NCBI GenBank assembly: GCA_023435025.1
Contig: JAEYSE010000116.1
Location: 1-33,323 of the forward strand
Length of the DNA: 33,323 bases
Reading direction: 5' to 3'
From: Bacillota bacterium
Lineage (GTDB): Bacteria; Bacillota; Clostridia; Christensenellales; CAG-138
Each line of letters opens with the position of its first letter. The first letter of the stretch is position 1. The notes beneath the pieces are model-generated. The model saw only the letters and a program-made list of their open reading frames with translations, was not told the DNA's origin and made no database searches. This document shows positions 13,496-21,912 of the stretch, piece by piece. A program made the translations under genes and the position numbers.

Positions 13496-14611
13496 ATGCT
13501 CATTAAAAACGCGCGGGTATTCCTACCCGATGGGACATTTCAAAAGACTGACATGCGCTTTGACTCGCGCATTATAGAAACGGGCTCCCTTATGGGCGAG
13601 GGAGTGGACGCGGAAGGGTTCACGCTAATTCCCGGCCTTGTGGATCTGCATACGCATGGTGCGGTGGGGGAAGACGTATCGGATGGCAATGTGAAGGCGC
13701 TTAAAAAAATGGCGGCGTTTTGTGCCGACAACGGCGTCACCTCCTTTTTGCCCACCACGATGACGCTCGACGAAGAAACGCTAACGCGCGCCATGCGGAC
13801 CATACAGGAGTATCAAAACGAAAGCGGCGCGCGGGTAGTCGGCGTGCGGCTGGAAGGGCCGTTTTTGAGCGCCAAACGCAAGGGCGCGCAATCTGCTGAG
13901 CATTTGCACACGCCGGACGTGGACCTTTTAAAACGCCTGCAGCTCTCTTCCGGCTCCATGGTGCGCATTGTGGATATCGCACCCGAGCTTCCGGGCGCAA
14001 TGGAATTCATCAGGGAGGCTTCCGCGCTTTGCCGCGTTTCGCTCGCGCACAGCGCGGCAGATTATGATACGGCGGTGGAGGCGTTCCATAACGGGGCCAC
14101 CCAGGTGACGCACCTGTTCAACGCCATGGAACCATTCTTGCACCGCGCGCCGGGTATTGTGGGCGCTGCGGCGGATGAAAACGCGTATGTGGAGGTCATT
14201 GTGGATGGCCTGCACCTGCATCCAGCCATGGTGCGCGCGGCGTTCCGGTTGTTTGACCGGGTCTGCCTGATCAGCGATTCCATGCGCGGCGCTGGCCTGC
14301 CCGACGGTGAATATTCTCTGGGCGGCCAGACCGTGACCGTGAAAGCAGGCAAATGTACATTAGCGGACGGTACAATCGCGGGCTCGGGCATCCACCTGAT
14401 GACGGGGCTCAGGCGTTCGGTCGAGTTCGGCATTCCGCTCAGTCGGGCGATCGCCGCAGCGACCATCGTGCCCGCCAAAGCCATTGGCATGGAACGGGAG
14501 ATCGGCTCCATAGCGCCCGGCACGCGTGCGGATTTTGTGCTGTTCGATTCAACGCTAAACATCCGTGCCGTATACATCGGCGGCGTGGAGTGGAAGACAC
14601 GGCAAAATTAG
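13496..14611 (+). CDS. nagA: N-acetylglucosamine-6-phosphate deacetylase
   Basis: A 371-residue cytosolic amidohydrolase that removes the acetyl group from GlcNAc-6-phosphate, feeding amino-sugar use and wall recycling. Metal and catalytic motifs: LHTHGA (His52, His54), EGPF (Glu119), HSAAD (His184), HLFNAM (His205) and ISDSMRGAGLPDG (Asp260). The first HxH is kept, which suggests binding of more than one metal ion. Length is normal. The ATG at 13496 follows GGCGG. No nagB or PTS gene is adjacent. Confidence 0.96.
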   Translation: MLIKNARVFLPDGTFQKTDMRFDSRIIETGSLMGEGVDAEGFTLIPGLVDLHTHGAVGEDVSDGNVKALKKMAAFCADNGVTSFLPTTMTLDEETLTRAMRTIQEYQNESGARVVGVRLEGPFLSAKRKGAQSAEHLHTPDVDLLKRLQLSSGSMVRIVDIAPELPGAMEFIREASALCRVSLAHSAADYDTAVEAFHNGATQVTHLFNAMEPFLHRAPGIVGAAADENAYVEVIVDGLHLHPAMVRAAFRLFDRVCLISDSMRGAGLPDGEYSLGGQTVTVKAGKCTLADGTIAGSGIHLMTGLRRSVEFGIPLSRAIAAATIVPAKAIGMEREIGSIAPGTRADFVLFDSTLNIRAVYIGGVEWKTRQN

Positions 14612-14643
14612 AAAATCCGTTCCACTTATGCATAAAAAGCCCG

Positions 14644-14679
14644 TCCCTCCACGCATGCTGAATGCGGGAGGGATTTTTT
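14644..14679 (+). terminator. nagA terminator whose 3' arm contains the next gene's ribosome site
   Basis: TCCCTCC (14644-14650), C14652 and GCAT (14653-14656) pair with ATGC (14662-14665), G14666 and GGAGGGA (14667-14673), one bulged A; TTTTTT follows (14674-14679). GGGAGGG is the Shine-Dalgarno of the ATG at 14680. Confidence 0.9.
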
Positions 14680-15069
14680 ATGACATTGCTGTATCCTGCG
14701 CTGTTTCTGTTCGGGGGCGTTTGCTATCTGCTTATAGAGATTCTCTGGCGTAAACGTACGCACTGGAGCATGGGGATACTCGGAGGCACCGCGTTTTTGC
14801 TGATGTTTTTGCTGTTCGCACGTATCGGGCCGGAACAAGTGCTTCTAAAGGGCCTGATAGGCGCGGCAATTATAACGTCCCTCGAATTTCTGGGCGGGGC
14901 GGTTGTTAATGTACGGCTCAAATGGAACGTGTGGGATTATTCCGCCCTTCCTCTCAACCTTTATGGCCAGGTCTGTCTGCTCTATAGTGGCTTCTGGTTT
15001 CTTTTGAGCATGCTGGTTGCACTAATTGTACAGGCTATCGTGCAGTTCTCCGGCTATTCCGGTCTATAA
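14680..15069 (+). CDS. CmpB-like integral membrane protein (putative ABC transporter permease)
   Basis: A 129-residue protein with four predicted membrane helices and the sequence LEFLGGAVVNVRLKWNVWDYSALPLNLYGQVCLLYSGFWFLLS, shown here in two pieces of the family signature: LEFLGGAVVN and YGQVCLLYSGFWF. This matches the Pfam family named ABC_trans_CmpB, often annotated putative ABC transporter permease; its function is unproven. I chose the ATG at 14680 with GGGAGGG at 7 nt, not the ATG at 14662 that lies inside the hairpin. No ATPase partner is nearby. Confidence 0.85.
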   Translation: MTLLYPALFLFGGVCYLLIEILWRKRTHWSMGILGGTAFLLMFLLFARIGPEQVLLKGLIGAAIITSLEFLGGAVVNVRLKWNVWDYSALPLNLYGQVCLLYSGFWFLLSMLVALIVQAIVQFSGYSGL

Positions 15070-15151
15070 TCATTCATTCTCGTACACGCTGCCCGCTTTT
15101 GGTATACTTATAATTGGCTATGAATATAGTCCGGAAAGGCGGAACGTGCGA

Positions 15152-15904
15152 ATGCTAATGCGGATATTGCTTTTTACGCTCGGCGCGCTTGGGTTGGCTG
15201 ATACCTTACTCGTCAGCTTTATCAGCAACATGAATCTCGGCGTGGCCTTGCCTGCCATATTGGGGCTCCCGCTGGTTGCGCTCAGCGTGTTTCTTCCAAA
15301 GCTGCAGAGCGCAGGGAAGGGGGGGCATGTTGTACTCGTTGTATTTGCCGCCGGGTATCTGCTGCTCACATTACTGTTTGCCGTAACATGGATCATAATT
15401 GATCGGGAAGCAAATAAGAAAGTGTATTCGGGGGCCGATACCGTAATTGTATTGGGCGCGGGGCTTCGGGGGGATAAGCCGATGCTTGTGCTGCGCCACC
15501 GGATGGATACCGCCATTGCGTATCTCCACGAGCATCCGGACGCTGTCGCCATACTTTCCGGCGGCAAAGGGGACAACGAACACATTAGCGAGGCCGAGGC
15601 CATGGCGCGATATTTTGAACAAAAAGGCATTCCGGCTTCCCGCTATATCAAAGAGGGCGCTTCCACCAATACCGAGGAGAATTTTGCCTATTCCTATCAG
15701 ATCATTAAAGAGCGCATTCATAAAGACGCAACAATCGCGTTCGTCACCACGGATTTTCATGTTTTCCGCGCGTCCCGTGTTGCAAGACAGCAGGGCATAG
15801 AGGCGCAGGGAATTGCCGCGCCTGACGTATGGTATCTTTCCCTGAACAACCACCTGCGCGAATGCGTGGCCGTCTGGGGCTACACACTGTTGGGAAGGAT
15901 ATAA
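15152..15904 (+). CDS. YdcF-family membrane protein (DUF218, SanA/ElyC-like)
   Basis: A 250-residue protein with three or four N-terminal membrane helices (about 1-95) and a DUF218 domain. The domain shows ADTVIVLGAGLRGDKP, LSGGKGDNEHISEAEAMARYF and EGASTNTEENF, and FVTTDFHVFRA. In other bacteria relatives (SanA, ElyC) affect envelope integrity and lipid-carrier metabolism; the reaction is not known here. ATG 15152 is preferred because the hydrophobic N-terminus starts there; the frame is open to 15026. A -10-like TATACT/TATAAT stretch lies at about 15103-15113. It is followed by spoIVA on the same strand after 133 nt. Confidence 0.87.
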   Translation: MLMRILLFTLGALGLADTLLVSFISNMNLGVALPAILGLPLVALSVFLPKLQSAGKGGHVVLVVFAAGYLLLTLLFAVTWIIIDREANKKVYSGADTVIVLGAGLRGDKPMLVLRHRMDTAIAYLHEHPDAVAILSGGKGDNEHISEAEAMARYFEQKGIPASRYIKEGASTNTEENFAYSYQIIKERIHKDATIAFVTTDFHVFRASRVARQQGIEAQGIAAPDVWYLSLNNHLRECVAVWGYTLLGRI

Positions 15905-15958
15905 TCCCAACAGGACAACAATATAAAAGAAACACAGGAAGCCAGATAAATTACTGCG

Positions 15959-15987
15959 CAATATTCATTCTGTTTTGTCCATCCATC
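15959..15987 (+). promoter_or_regulatory. Possible sigma-E promoter of spoIVA
   Basis: CAATATT (15959-15965), 14 nt, CATCCATC (15980-15987), which resembles the sigma-E consensus KMATATT-N14-CATACANT with two mismatches in the -10. spoIVA is sigma-E-dependent in Bacillus subtilis. Confidence 0.4.
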
Positions 15988-16037
15988 TCATATATATCTA
16001 GTGTTTTAGTCTGATGTCATGAGAAGGAGGCCCCGGT

Positions 16038-17516
16038 ATGGATAGAATGGAGCTGTATCAGGATATTGCCAAGCGCACGCAGGGTGATATCTACATCGGC
16101 GTGGTCGGCCCCGTGCGGACGGGGAAATCGACATTTATCAAGCGCTTCATGGATCATTTGATTCTGCCCGTAATCACAAACGAGCATGTCCGCACGCGCG
16201 TGGTGGATGAAATGCCGCAGAGCGGCACGGGGAAAACCATCATGACCACCCAGCCCAAGTTTGTGCCCAACGAGGCGGTGCGCCTGGAATTGGGGGATAA
16301 CGCGCACTGCAATGTACGCATGGTGGATTGCGTGGGGTATTGGGTTCCAGGCGCGATCGGCCATATGGAGGCGGATACGCCCCGCATGGTGCGCACTCCG
16401 TGGTTTGACCATGAGATTCCCTTTGAAGAAGCGGCGGAAATCGGCACGCGCAAAGTCATTACGGACCATTCCACCATCGGCGTTGTCATGACAACCGACG
16501 GAAGCATCACCGATCTCCCGCGCGAAAGCTATGTCGAGGCAGAGCAGCGTGTGGTGGACGAATTGAAAGCCACAGGCAAGCCGTTTGTCATCGTCATCAA
16601 CAGCACGGACCCGGACGGCCCGTACTGCCAGACGCTGCGAAACGATTTGGAGGAGAGGTACGGCGTGAGCGTGGTGACGCTGGACGCGCTCAATATGTCA
16701 GGCTCCTCCGCAAGCGATCTCTTGGAGCAGGTGCTCATGGAGTTCCCGCTTGCCGAGCTCTTTATCCGCCTGCCCGGGTATATGATGGAGCTTGGACAGA
16801 ACCATCCCATCATGCAGCGGGTAGTTGCCCCCATACGGGCGCAAATGCCCGGCCTTTCCCGCATGAGGGATTACAAATCCATGTGTTCGGCGTTGACCGG
16901 GTTGGAGCGCTTCAACCCCTGCGCCGTAGAATCGGTAGATATGGGCAAGGGCTGCGCCACATTGAACCTTATGCCGGAAGAAGGCATGTTCTATGACATC
17001 CTGAGCCAGGAATGTGGCTTCAATATCGCAGACGATTATGAGCTGATGAGCGCACTCAAGAGCTTTGCCGCGGCTAAGCGCGCGTATGACCGTATCGCCG
17101 GGGCGCTGGAGAGCGCGCAGACGCTGGGCTACGGCATGGTGCCGCCCTCCATTGACGAAATGGAGCTGGAGGAGCCGGAAATCATCCAGCAGGGCAACAA
17201 ATTCGGTGTGCGTCTCAAGGCAAAATCATCTGGGCTTCAGCTTTTCCGCGTGGATATGCAAACTGAGGTCAACCCAATCGTGGGCAGCGCGGAGCAGTCC
17301 GAAGCGCTGATGAATTACCTGATGGAACGGTTTGAAAAAGACCCTGCCGCCATTTGGGAAATGAACATATTCGGCAAAAACCTCTACGACCTAGTGCGGG
17401 ACTCTATGGCGGGCAAGGCGGGGAGAATGCCGGAGGCCGTGCAGCAGAAACTGCAGAAGACGCTACAGCGCATTGCGAACGATGGCTGCAATGGCTTGAT
17501 CTGCATCCTGCTTTAA
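16038..17516 (+). CDS. spoIVA: Stage IV sporulation protein A (coat-basement ATPase)
   Basis: A 492-residue ATPase that polymerises on the outer forespore membrane and forms the basement layer of the spore coat. The N-terminal TRAFAC-type domain has Walker A GPVRTGKS (24-31), then TIMTTQPKFVPNEAV and VDCVGYWVPGA, as in characterised SpoIVA. The conserved C-terminus ends in GLICILL. The length agrees with the family (about 490). The ATG follows AAGGAGG. Downstream is a terminator (17537-17571), so it is monocistronic. Its presence, with gpr and spoIIP nearby, shows that the organism is a spore former. Confidence 0.98.
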   Translation: MDRMELYQDIAKRTQGDIYIGVVGPVRTGKSTFIKRFMDHLILPVITNEHVRTRVVDEMPQSGTGKTIMTTQPKFVPNEAVRLELGDNAHCNVRMVDCVGYWVPGAIGHMEADTPRMVRTPWFDHEIPFEEAAEIGTRKVITDHSTIGVVMTTDGSITDLPRESYVEAEQRVVDELKATGKPFVIVINSTDPDGPYCQTLRNDLEERYGVSVVTLDALNMSGSSASDLLEQVLMEFPLAELFIRLPGYMMELGQNHPIMQRVVAPIRAQMPGLSRMRDYKSMCSALTGLERFNPCAVESVDMGKGCATLNLMPEEGMFYDILSQECGFNIADDYELMSALKSFAAAKRAYDRIAGALESAQTLGYGMVPPSIDEMELEEPEIIQQGNKFGVRLKAKSSGLQLFRVDMQTEVNPIVGSAEQSEALMNYLMERFEKDPAAIWEMNIFGKNLYDLVRDSMAGKAGRMPEAVQQKLQKTLQRIANDGCNGLICILL

Positions 17517-17536
17517 CAAATTTTCTATACTTTTTC

Positions 17537-17572
17537 AAGAAGCCGCTCGGAACGCCGCCGTGCGGCTTCTTT
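17537..17572 (+). terminator. Terminator of spoIVA
   Basis: AAGAAGCCGC (17537-17546) pairs with GCGGCTTCTT (17562-17571); short U-tract. Confidence 0.75.
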
Positions 17573-17659
17573 GCATATAAAAAGTCTAGGCTGTACAACC
17601 GGTTTTGCCTGTTTTACGATGCGGTTATGCGAGAAAAATGCAATTTTATTACGCATACA

Positions 17660-17688
17660 TTGCGCGATAAAAACTGTATGTGTATAAT
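17660..17688 (+). promoter_or_regulatory. Predicted promoter of the liv operon
   Basis: TTGCGC (17660-17665) and a perfect TATAAT (17683-17688), spacer 17 nt, 82 nt upstream of livK. Confidence 0.75.
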
Positions 17689-17737
17689 AGAACGAACAGG
17701 ACCCCAGAGGTGCCTGGACGGTTGCATTCCAAGTATA

Positions 17738-17753
17738 TTGATACGTATATCAA
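17738..17753 (+). promoter_or_regulatory. Inverted repeat in the livK leader
   Basis: TTGATA and TATCAA arms around CGTA, just before the livK ribosome site. It is placed where a repressor or an RNA hairpin could act; the spacing does not fit an Fnr box. Confidence 0.4.
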
Positions 17754-17770
17754 AAGTAGGAGGAACTTTT

Positions 17771-18934
17771 ATGAAGAAAAGTCTGGTTGTTCTTGTTGCT
17801 GTGCTTTTATGCATGGCAGTGGCGGTGAGCGCGTGCGCGCCCGCATCGTCGAGCGGGGAAAAGGTCATCAAAATTGGCGTGTTTGAACCGCAAACCGGTG
17901 AAAACGGCGGCGGCGGGTTCCAGGAAGTTCTGGGCATCCGCTACGCCAACACTGTCTATCCCACCGTGGACATCAACGGCGAAACCTACAAAATAGAGCT
18001 TGTGGAAGCGGATAACAAATCCGACAAGACCGAGGCCGTGTCCGCCGCGCAGAAGCTCATCAGCGAAGGCTGCAAGGTCATCATCGGGTCCTACGGCTCC
18101 GGCGTGTCCATTGCCGCGGGCGAAATCTTCAAGGATGCGAAGGTTCCCGCAATCGGCGCTTCCTGCACCAACCCGCAGGTCACTTTGGGCAACGATTATT
18201 ACTTCCGCGTCTGCTTCCTGGATCCCTTCCAGGGCACCGTCATGGCCAACTACGCCATCCAGGAAGGCGCTAAGACTGCGGCCGTCATCACCCAGCTGGG
18301 CGACGATTACTCTTCCGGTCTTGGCACGTTCTATAAGGACGCATTTGTGAAGCTGGGCGGCACAATCGCGTCGGAAGAACAGTTCCAGACCAACCAGAAC
18401 GACTTCAAGGCCATTCTAACCAACATCAAGGCCGCGAATCCGGACGTCATATTTGCTCCTTCCTCCATCGCAACCGCGCCCTTGATCATCAAGCAGGCGC
18501 GTGAGCTTGGCATCACCTGCCCCATCATGGCGGGCGACACGTGGGAGAACTCCTCCATCATCGAAAACGCGGGTGAGTACGCGGAAGGCGTTGTACTCTC
18601 CACATTCTTTGATGATGCCGACCCGGCGACTGCCGAGGCCGAAAAGTTTATCACCGGCTTCAAGAAGTATCTGGTGGAAAACAAGCAGTCCGAAATCATC
18701 CCCGCCGTTTCCGCGCTTGGTTATGATGCGTACCTGACGGCGATTGCCGCCATTAAGGCTGCGAACTCCACCGACTCCGTCGCCATCCGCGACGCGCTCG
18801 TGGGCGTTTCCATCGAAGGCGTAACGGGCGCCATCTCCTTTGACGAAAACGGCGACGCCAAGAAGGATATGGCCTTCATCAAGACCATTGAGGGCGGCCA
18901 GTTCAAGTTCCTCAAGACCGTTTCCGTGCAGTAA
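17771..18934 (+). CDS. livK: Branched-chain amino-acid ABC transporter, substrate-binding lipoprotein
   Basis: A 387-residue extracellular binding protein. Signal peptide MKKSLVVLVAVLLCMAVAV with lipobox VSAC (Cys22 is the lipidated residue). The mature part is a periplasmic-binding-protein type I fold of the LivJ/LivK family (KIGVFEPQTGENGGGG, EADNKSDKTEAVSAAQKLI, GASCTNPQVTL, ALGYDAYLTAIAAIKAA). Expected ligands are leucine, isoleucine, valine or a related amino acid; exact specificity is unknown. ATG 17771 follows GTAGGAGG; an upstream open frame from 17354 is an artefact. It is the first gene of livKHMGF and is separated from livH by a strong terminator. Confidence 0.96.
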   Translation: MKKSLVVLVAVLLCMAVAVSACAPASSSGEKVIKIGVFEPQTGENGGGGFQEVLGIRYANTVYPTVDINGETYKIELVEADNKSDKTEAVSAAQKLISEGCKVIIGSYGSGVSIAAGEIFKDAKVPAIGASCTNPQVTLGNDYYFRVCFLDPFQGTVMANYAIQEGAKTAAVITQLGDDYSSGLGTFYKDAFVKLGGTIASEEQFQTNQNDFKAILTNIKAANPDVIFAPSSIATAPLIIKQARELGITCPIMAGDTWENSSIIENAGEYAEGVVLSTFFDDADPATAEAEKFITGFKKYLVENKQSEIIPAVSALGYDAYLTAIAAIKAANSTDSVAIRDALVGVSIEGVTGAISFDENGDAKKDMAFIKTIEGGQFKFLKTVSVQ

Positions 18935-18948
18935 CCAAATTTACGCGT

Positions 18949-18983
18949 AGGCGGGAGGCGTCTCGTCCTCCCGCCTCTTTTTT
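18949..18983 (+). terminator. Terminator between livK and livH
   Basis: AGGCGGGAGG (18949-18958) pairs with CCTCCCGCCT (18967-18976), then a CTTTTTT run. No strong promoter follows before livH, so partial read-through would give more binding protein than permease. Confidence 0.92.
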
Positions 18984-19037
18984 AGTACGACGTTTATATT
19001 CTAAATTGCCCGATCCTATTTGGGAGGCTACGCTTCT

Positions 19038-19919
19038 ATGAGCATGACAACCTTCTTGCAGCACTGCCTGACGGGGATCTCGCTGGGCGGCGCTTATGCG
19101 CTCATTGCCATCGGCTATACGATGGTGTACGGTATCCTGCGCTTAATCAACTTTGCCCACGGCGAAATTTTCATGATTGCAGGGTATTTCATGATATTCT
19201 GCATGTCCAGCATGCCATGGCAGCTGGCAATCCCCGTAGTAATACTCATTACCATACTGCTGGGCGTCGGGATTGAGCGCGTGGCGTACAAGCCTTTGCG
19301 CACGGCACCCCGCATGTCTATCATGATCTCCGCCATCGGCGTTTCCTACCTGCTGCAAAATCTGGCGACGTATCTGTTTACCGCCATTCCGAGAGGATAT
19401 CCTGAAATCCCTCTGTTAAAGCGCATATTCCAGATCGGAGACGTATCGGCGAGTCTTGTTACGTTTCTGACTCCGGTGCTTACTGTGGCGCTGGTGATAT
19501 TGCTGATGTTGCTCATCAATCACACCAAGGTCGGCATGGCTATGCGCGCCGTCAGCAAGGATTTTGAAACATCCAAACTGATGGGCATCAAAATCAACTC
19601 CGTTATCAGCATGACGTTTGTCATCGGCTCTGCGCTTGCTGCAATCGGCTCCGTGCTGTATTTCACGGACCGTATGTCGGTCACGCCGTTTTCTGGCACG
19701 TTGCCGGGCTTAAAATGCTTTGTGGCGGCGGTGTTCGGCGGCATCGGCTCCATCCCCGGCGCGGTGGTGGGCGGCTTTTTGATCGGCATCAGTGAAACGG
19801 TGCTCGTTGCTTTGGGATATTCCACATTCAGCGACGCGTTTACCTTCCTGCTGCTCATACTCATGCTGCTGCTAAAACCAACCGGGCTCTTCGGTGAGAA
19901 AAGTACGGATAAGGTGTGA
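19038..19919 (+). CDS. livH: Branched-chain amino-acid ABC transporter permease LivH
   Basis: A 293-residue inner-membrane permease with about eight membrane helices. The LivH signature GGAYALIAIGYTMVYGILRLINFAHGE is visible in shorter pieces (GGAYALIAIG, TMVYGILRLINFAHGE), with the EAA-like loop RAVSKDFETSKLMGIKIN and C-terminal FVAAVFGGIGSIPGAVVGG. ATG 19038 lies 10 nt after GGGAGG; the frame opens at a TTG at 19020. Its TGA is followed 5 nt later by the livM start. Confidence 0.96.
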   Translation: MSMTTFLQHCLTGISLGGAYALIAIGYTMVYGILRLINFAHGEIFMIAGYFMIFCMSSMPWQLAIPVVILITILLGVGIERVAYKPLRTAPRMSIMISAIGVSYLLQNLATYLFTAIPRGYPEIPLLKRIFQIGDVSASLVTFLTPVLTVALVILLMLLINHTKVGMAMRAVSKDFETSKLMGIKINSVISMTFVIGSALAAIGSVLYFTDRMSVTPFSGTLPGLKCFVAAVFGGIGSIPGAVVGGFLIGISETVLVALGYSTFSDAFTFLLLILMLLLKPTGLFGEKSTDKV

Positions 19920-19924
19920 CGCAT

Positions 19925-21076
19925 ATGAAACAATCAGCAAAACGCATCTGCTCGCTTACAGTATTGGCCGTGCTGCTCATCCTCTTGTACATACTGGAGG
20001 CGAATAAGTTCCAGAACGGCATGCTTTATACGCTGTTGCAAAAGAGCGCCATACTTTCGGTGGTGGCGGTTTCCATGAACCTTCTGAACGGGTTCACGGG
20101 CCTCTTCTCACTAGGGCAAGCGGGCTTTATGTCCATCGGCGCGTACATTACGGCGCTGCTCGTCATTCCGGTTGAAAACCTGAACGGCGTTTATTACGCG
20201 GGCGGTGTAAGCCCAGCAATCCTTGCTTTTCGTACGGCGATGGCGGCAGGGCCGGAGTGGCTTACGGCGCTCTATCCCTTTTTCGCGCTGATACTCGGCG
20301 GCTTGGGCGCGGCGCTGTTTGCCGCTTTGATTGGCATCCCGGTGCTGCGGTTAAAGAGCGACTATCTTGCAATCGCCACGCTCGGGTTTTCGGAAATCAT
20401 ACGCGCCATCGTATCGAGCCCGCAGATGGATAAAATCACAAACGGCTCATACGGACTCAATAAAATTCCGGACTTTCCGGAGATGTTCTTTGGGCTGGTT
20501 CCTTCCATGATCACGCCGTTTTTGATCGCTGCGGTCTGCATACTGCTCATGGTGTTGATCATCAATTCCTCCTACGGCAGGGCGTTCAAGTCCATACGCG
20601 AGGACGAGGTGGCGGCGGAGGCCATGGGCGTAAACCTGTTCAAGCACAAGCAGATGGCGTTTGTCATCAGTTCCTTCTTCACCGCCGTGGGCGGTGGGTT
20701 ATTGGCGATGTTCATGCGTTCCATTGAGGCGAAGACGTTTTCCATCGCGCTGACCTACGATATACTGCTCATCATCGTCATTGGCGGCATCGGCAGCGTT
20801 ACAGGGAGCATACTGGGGTCGTTCCTTGTTACCATTGGCAAGGAGGGGCTGCTGCGCTTCTTTGATGAACCGCTCGTCATCGGCGGTTGGGAAGTCCCTC
20901 TGTTCCGTCCCGGTTTCCGCATGGTCATATTCTCCATACTGCTGATGGTGGTGGTGCTGTTCTATCGCAAGGGCATCATGGGTACAAGAGAATTCTCCTG
21001 GGACGCGGTGGCGCGCTTCCCGGCCTGGGTGAAACGAAAATTTGGAGGCAAGCGCCCGGCGGGAGGTGTAAAATGA
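19925..21076 (+). CDS. livM: Branched-chain amino-acid ABC transporter permease LivM
   Basis: A 383-residue permease with 8-10 membrane helices and the family motifs SMNLLNGFTGLFSLGQAGFMSIGAY (within the N-terminal third), RSIREDEVAAEAMG-like SIREDEVAAEAMGVN (the ABC-interaction loop) and ITYDIL-like LTYDILLIIVIGGIGSVTG. ATG 19925 is chosen because AAGGTG lies 8 nt upstream; a GTG at 19916 overlaps the livH stop. The stop overlaps livG by ATGA, so M and G are translationally coupled. Confidence 0.96.
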   Translation: MKQSAKRICSLTVLAVLLILLYILEANKFQNGMLYTLLQKSAILSVVAVSMNLLNGFTGLFSLGQAGFMSIGAYITALLVIPVENLNGVYYAGGVSPAILAFRTAMAAGPEWLTALYPFFALILGGLGAALFAALIGIPVLRLKSDYLAIATLGFSEIIRAIVSSPQMDKITNGSYGLNKIPDFPEMFFGLVPSMITPFLIAAVCILLMVLIINSSYGRAFKSIREDEVAAEAMGVNLFKHKQMAFVISSFFTAVGGGLLAMFMRSIEAKTFSIALTYDILLIIVIGGIGSVTGSILGSFLVTIGKEGLLRFFDEPLVIGGWEVPLFRPGFRMVIFSILLMVVVLFYRKGIMGTREFSWDAVARFPAWVKRKFGGKRPAGGVK

Positions 21077-21912
21077 GCGGCCATGTATTGGAGCTTCGGG
21101 ACGTCACCATGCAGTTTGGCGGCGTCGTGGCGGTGGATAACCTCTCGCTGGTGGTGGATAAAGGCGAAATCGTAGCCCTCATTGGCCCCAACGGCGCGGG
21201 CAAGACCACTGCGTTCAACGTCATCACCGGCGTATATGCGCCCACCAACGGCGAGGTGCGTTTTCACGGGGATGTCATTGCCGCAAACTTTCCGCGCGGC
21301 AAAATGAAGCGGATGTACGCGGGGCAAAACCGGGGGAAGTATACTGTTGCGGTGTCAAAAACGCCGGACAGGATCACAAAGCTTGGCATCGCGCGCACGT
21401 TCCAGAACATCCGCTTGTTTAAAAACCTTACGGTACTGGAAAACGTGCTGATCGCAAAGCATATGAACAGCAAAGCGGGTCTTTTTTCCGCCGTATTCCG
21501 CTTCAACCGCAAGGAAGAGCAGGAAATGCGGAAAGAGGCGCTGGCGCTCTTAAAAATCGTGGGATTGGAACACGCGAAAGATGAAATCGCCTCCTCACTG
21601 CCGTACGGCAAGCAGCGGCATCTGGAAATCGCCCGCGCACTTGCGACCGAGCCAAAGCTGCTTCTTCTTGACGAGCCCGCGGCCGGCATGAACCCGCAGG
21701 AAACCGATGAGTTGACTGCGTTTATCCGCAGAATCAAAGACGAATTCCACCTGACGGTGTTTATGATCGAGCATCATATGAACCTCGTCATGGAGATTTC
21801 CGACCGCATCTATGTTATTGACTTCGGCAAGCAGATCGCGGAGGGGACGCCCAAAGAGGTGCAGGACAATCCCGTGGTCATCGCGGCGTACTTGGGGGTG
21901 GAAAAAGCATGA
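21073..21912 (+). CDS. livG: Branched-chain amino-acid ABC transporter ATPase LivG
   Basis: A 279-residue ATP-binding subunit. Walker A GPNGAGKT, the Q-loop region TFQNIRLFKNLTVLENV, the signature LPYGKQRHLEIARAL (a divergent LSGGQ as usual in LivG), Walker B LLLLDEPAAGMN and the switch His in MIEHHMN. LivG commonly carries the inserted segment seen here at about 80-130. ATG 21073 overlaps the livM stop (ATGA) with GGGAGG upstream; the frame is open earlier but only as a shadow of livM. Confidence 0.97.
   Translation: MSGHVLELRDVTMQFGGVVAVDNLSLVVDKGEIVALIGPNGAGKTTAFNVITGVYAPTNGEVRFHGDVIAANFPRGKMKRMYAGQNRGKYTVAVSKTPDRITKLGIARTFQNIRLFKNLTVLENVLIAKHMNSKAGLFSAVFRFNRKEEQEMRKEALALLKIVGLEHAKDEIASSLPYGKQRHLEIARALATEPKLLLLDEPAAGMNPQETDELTAFIRRIKDEFHLTVFMIEHHMNLVMEISDRIYVIDFGKQIAEGTPKEVQDNPVVIAAYLGVEKA

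Noticed and set aside
17354..17770. Long N-terminal extension of livK
   Set aside because: It overlaps spoIVA, its terminator and the liv promoter; the real start is the ATG at 17771 with a ribosome site and a lipoprotein signal.
20887..21072. N-terminal extension of livG
   Set aside because: This is the shadow of the livM C-terminus in another frame; the ATGA overlap and GGGAGG place the start at 21073.
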